A stretch of DNA of 64,000 nt from Lamellibrachia columna. Lineage: Eukaryota > Annelida > Polychaeta > Sabellida > Siboglinidae. The stretch's first letter is position 1, and each line of letters opens with the position of its first letter. The DNA lies in the NCBI GenBank assembly GCA_963662155.1, contig OY759264.1:17745142-17809141 (forward strand), in the 5' to 3' direction. The notes below the pieces were generated by a model. That model was not told the origin of the DNA, did no database searches, and saw only the letters and a list, made by a program, of their open reading frames with translations. Shown here one piece after another: positions 61,448 to 64,000 of this stretch. The translations under genes and the position numbers were made by a program.

Positions 61448-62714
61448 CTAGTCAAGCAATGCCTTGGGAAATACACATGTGAAATAGACAACATTGTTGA
61501 CTGTTGAGTTTATGCTAGGGGTTTATACATGTAGAGTACCAGTTTTACATTAATACCTATATGTATGCTAGGGAATGTATGGATAAACATAAGTATTATT
61601 ATATATTAGTACTGGATAAGATAACATGTATTTTACAGACAACATTATGAACAACACCAACGTGTTGAACTATGGTACTTATTAGATGTTTATGTATCAT
61701 CTTATTTTACACCGGGTGCTATGATATGCAAATAGCTTACTTGTTCTGTTTGTAATTGTACAAGCTCACTCCTTGATGTGGTACTGAGGTTAGATCAGGA
61801 GTGTAAATTGTGCAATGACTCAGAAACTTGGCTTTGTATCATTTTAGTAGTAAGTTTAGTTTATCAGTTTAGTTAGTAAATTGTAATAAATTCAACGTTA
61901 TCATATAAACTGGCCTTACAGTGGTATATTCCTAATTTAGGCATAAGCCTACCACCCACAACCTACATATTATTACAGTTATTTAACACATTAGTCACAT
62001 TAGTGAGACATGTATTTTAACCCTTTGTACATCTACTACACTTAGTAATCGAAGTTATTTAATAGATGCTGGTATGATATATCGTAGATATATATTAAGA
62101 ATCTCTTATTAGCACTGTATATCTATAGATAGATGAGGAAGACTGGGTGCTGTGCAGTATAAACGCTGTGCCTCCAGTGCGTTCTTGTCTTGTTTTACTA
62201 ATGGGTGTTCTTTTTATGTCTGTGACTATATACAATAACTCCACCCCCCCCCCCGTCTCCTATATTGCCTTTCGTAAACATAACCTATATATCTCTTTGT
62301 TTACCCATAATTGTGTTATACCTATTATGTGAGGGTCAATATCTTCTACCATATCTTTAATTCGTTTTTCGTATTTACTATGCTATTTGCAATTAAACAC
62401 ACTAATTTAATCCCATCTTCATTAATGTTCTCCGGAAATATCTTTGCAGATGTGTGTGCGTGCGTGCGTGCGTGCGTGTGTGTGTGTGTGTGTGTGTGTT
62501 TGTGTGTGTGTAGTACTGGCTTATTGTCCTGTTTGGGCTTCTCTAAATCTCATTTATGTTACTGTCAACCGTTCTTATCAGTTCGTCTGCAAAAACAGCC
62601 GCCCCTTTCCTGACTAACTACCAGTATCTCTAAACTATGACGATTGTACCCTCTCTGCATTATTTTGCCTACGCGTTATTTGAGCCTACGTGTGCCAGAA
62701 TGTATCCTTGCTTG
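61446..62714. other. Non-coding stretch with a (GT)n microsatellite
   Basis: (GTGC)n/(GT)n at 62,452-62,512. No genes recognised. Confidence 0.55.
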
Positions 62715-63890
62715 CTAGGACCCAGGAATTTCTTCACCCTGCTGCTCAAGACACTCCTTAAGTAGCTTTTTCGGCAGTATAATGTCCATGCAAAAGTTCA
62801 TGTTCTTAGTCACGTTATCAGTCAGTTCAGAGACACTGCTACACGCGGCGTAAAAACAGTCCCAGATAGTACACACAAGACAGCCACGCAGTTTTTAAAT
62901 TTTTTCATCATTCCACAGAGTTACAGTTTCTTAAATTTTCCCTGTCTTCAGTAGTTGTTTTATAGACAGGAAGGAGGTGGACAATGTTATGATCAGATGT
63001 ACCTATCGATGGCCTAGACACGGATTTGTAAGCGCTCTAGACGTTGTAGTAGCAGAGATCAATGATCTTGCTGTTACGCGTCGCGCAGGTTACGTACTGT
63101 TTGTAGGTAGGAAGAGACGTTTTCAAACTGCAGCCGTTTGAAGTCACCAAGAATCAACTTCGGAGCACTAGGTGACACACTGTCAAGTTCTTGCATGTGT
63201 TGGTGGATAATGTCTGCAGCTCTGGTGTTGTTCGTACTGGGAGGCACATACACAAGTACAACAAATATCTGTCAATATCAGGAGTACAGATAGTGCGTCT
63301 CACAACATGGTTGTTACACCATCGTTCGTTCACATAAATACACAATCCGCCTCCCATCCGCTTCCCAGGTGCTTCGTTTCTGTCTGTCCTGATTGGTACA
63401 TCAAATCCGTCAACATGCAAGTGCCGAGTGTCAATAGTTTCGTTTAACCACATTTCGGAGAAGCAAAGTTTGAATCACGGTACTCAGTGAGAAACTTGAT
63501 GTTGTCGTACAGTTTGTCCATTTTGCTCCGTAGTGACCGAACGTTCCCTATTATCACACACGGCAGAGGGAGTCTCGTTGAACGTCGGCGAAAGCGTTGA
63601 CGTACTCCTCCTCGTTTTTTTCTTTTCCTTAGTCTGTGTCTTCTCCTCAGATCGCTGGTAGGCTCGCATTCAGGTGGCAATTCGAGGGTGAACGACGGCT
63701 GGGGTGACTGTGGTGCTCGCCAGATCCGATACCAAACAAGGTTCCAAGCACGGTCAAAACGATAAGACATGTCACAATTTGCGACATAGCGACAATAAAC
63801 CAGTGACTTATTTCATGGGTAACTCTTTTGAGACATGACATGCTAAAAAACTCTAATGAGACACAGAATAATGCAGAGCCCTCCAAAGTG
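62715..63890 (-). mobile_element. LINE endonuclease region (CR1/L2-like), degenerate
   Basis: Minus strand, N to C: PPECEPTSDLRRRHRLRKRK (63,680), LPLPCVIIGNVRSLRSKMDK (about 63,570-63,510), LTEYRDS; then WLNETIDTRHLHVDGFDVPI, RTDRNEAPGKRMGGGLCIYV and NERWCNN (63,450-63,310); then VPPSTNNTRAADIIHQHMQE and LILGDF (about 63,240-63,140). The GGGLCIYV and GDF motifs are the APE-type endonuclease core; a later stretch (62,850-62,720) encodes ACSSVSELTD and MNFCMDIILPK. One or more shifts and stops. RT lies outside or is lost. Confidence 0.85.
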
Positions 63891-64000
63891 CTTGTCGCTT
63901 ACGTGCAGCGCCACCTATCACTCCTAATGTGGGCTTCTTTAAGATATTCCGTGGTATTCAGTTACTTCGACATATATGGCACTAATGGTTGTGGCAATAA

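Overview
The window is nuclear DNA from an animal, most likely a marine invertebrate. The evidence is a spliced kinase gene with a KEN ribonuclease domain, a metazoan-type histone mRNA 3'-end signal, a tRNA-derived SINE, DIRS, hAT, Merlin and several LINE families, and many long (TA)n and (CA)n tracts. I cannot name the species; a mollusc or similar lophotrochozoan, or a non-vertebrate deuterostome, would all fit.

Layout. 0-14 kb: the 3' part of one host gene on the + strand. Eight exons join in frame (364 codons including the stop) and encode the later part of an IRE1/RNase L-like kinase followed by a KEN domain; the kinase N-lobe lies upstream. Its introns hold a 47-bp minisatellite, a tRNA-SINE, an internally deleted hAT element and two LINE fragments. 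13.8-16.7 kb: the last half-exon and 3' flank are duplicated in tandem, leaving a KEN-tail pseudo-exon. 16.7-25.4 kb: mostly non-coding, with two adjacent hairpins sharing one loop sequence, a LINE scrap, a 28-bp minisatellite, one probable terminal exon of an acidic repeat protein, and two nested inverted-repeat elements.

25.5-37.1 kb: a strongly rearranged block. A sequence of about 0.75-0.8 kb is present in forward, reverse and forward orientation and runs into a 150-bp tandem array. Next comes a Merlin (IS1016/IS1595-like) transposase gene on the - strand. It is followed at histone-like distance by two copies of the histone mRNA 3' stem-loop and a U7-complementary purine element. The 5' part of this transposon lies in a palindrome with 3,135-bp arms, and a truncated second transposase sits on the other arm. 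The arms also carry a decayed LINE interrupted by a hAT-type MITE with a perfect 8-bp target duplication.

37-52.8 kb: two decayed DIRS-like retrotransposons in opposite orientation, a 20-bp minisatellite that seems to have grown from a SINE head, LINE fragments, and a LINE tail whose empty insertion site is preserved 2 kb away. 52.9-61 kb: three degenerate copies of an uncharacterised animal gene family with a FEN1/PIN-like motif set, plus a LINE. 61-64 kb: (TA)n fold-back sequence and the endonuclease part of another LINE.

The only clear host gene is the kinase-KEN gene, presumably an RNA-cleaving stress or antiviral sensor. Most of the rest is mobile-element sequence. The observation most worth following is the pairing of a Merlin transposase with a histone-type 3'-end signal, which could tie transposase mRNA to S phase.
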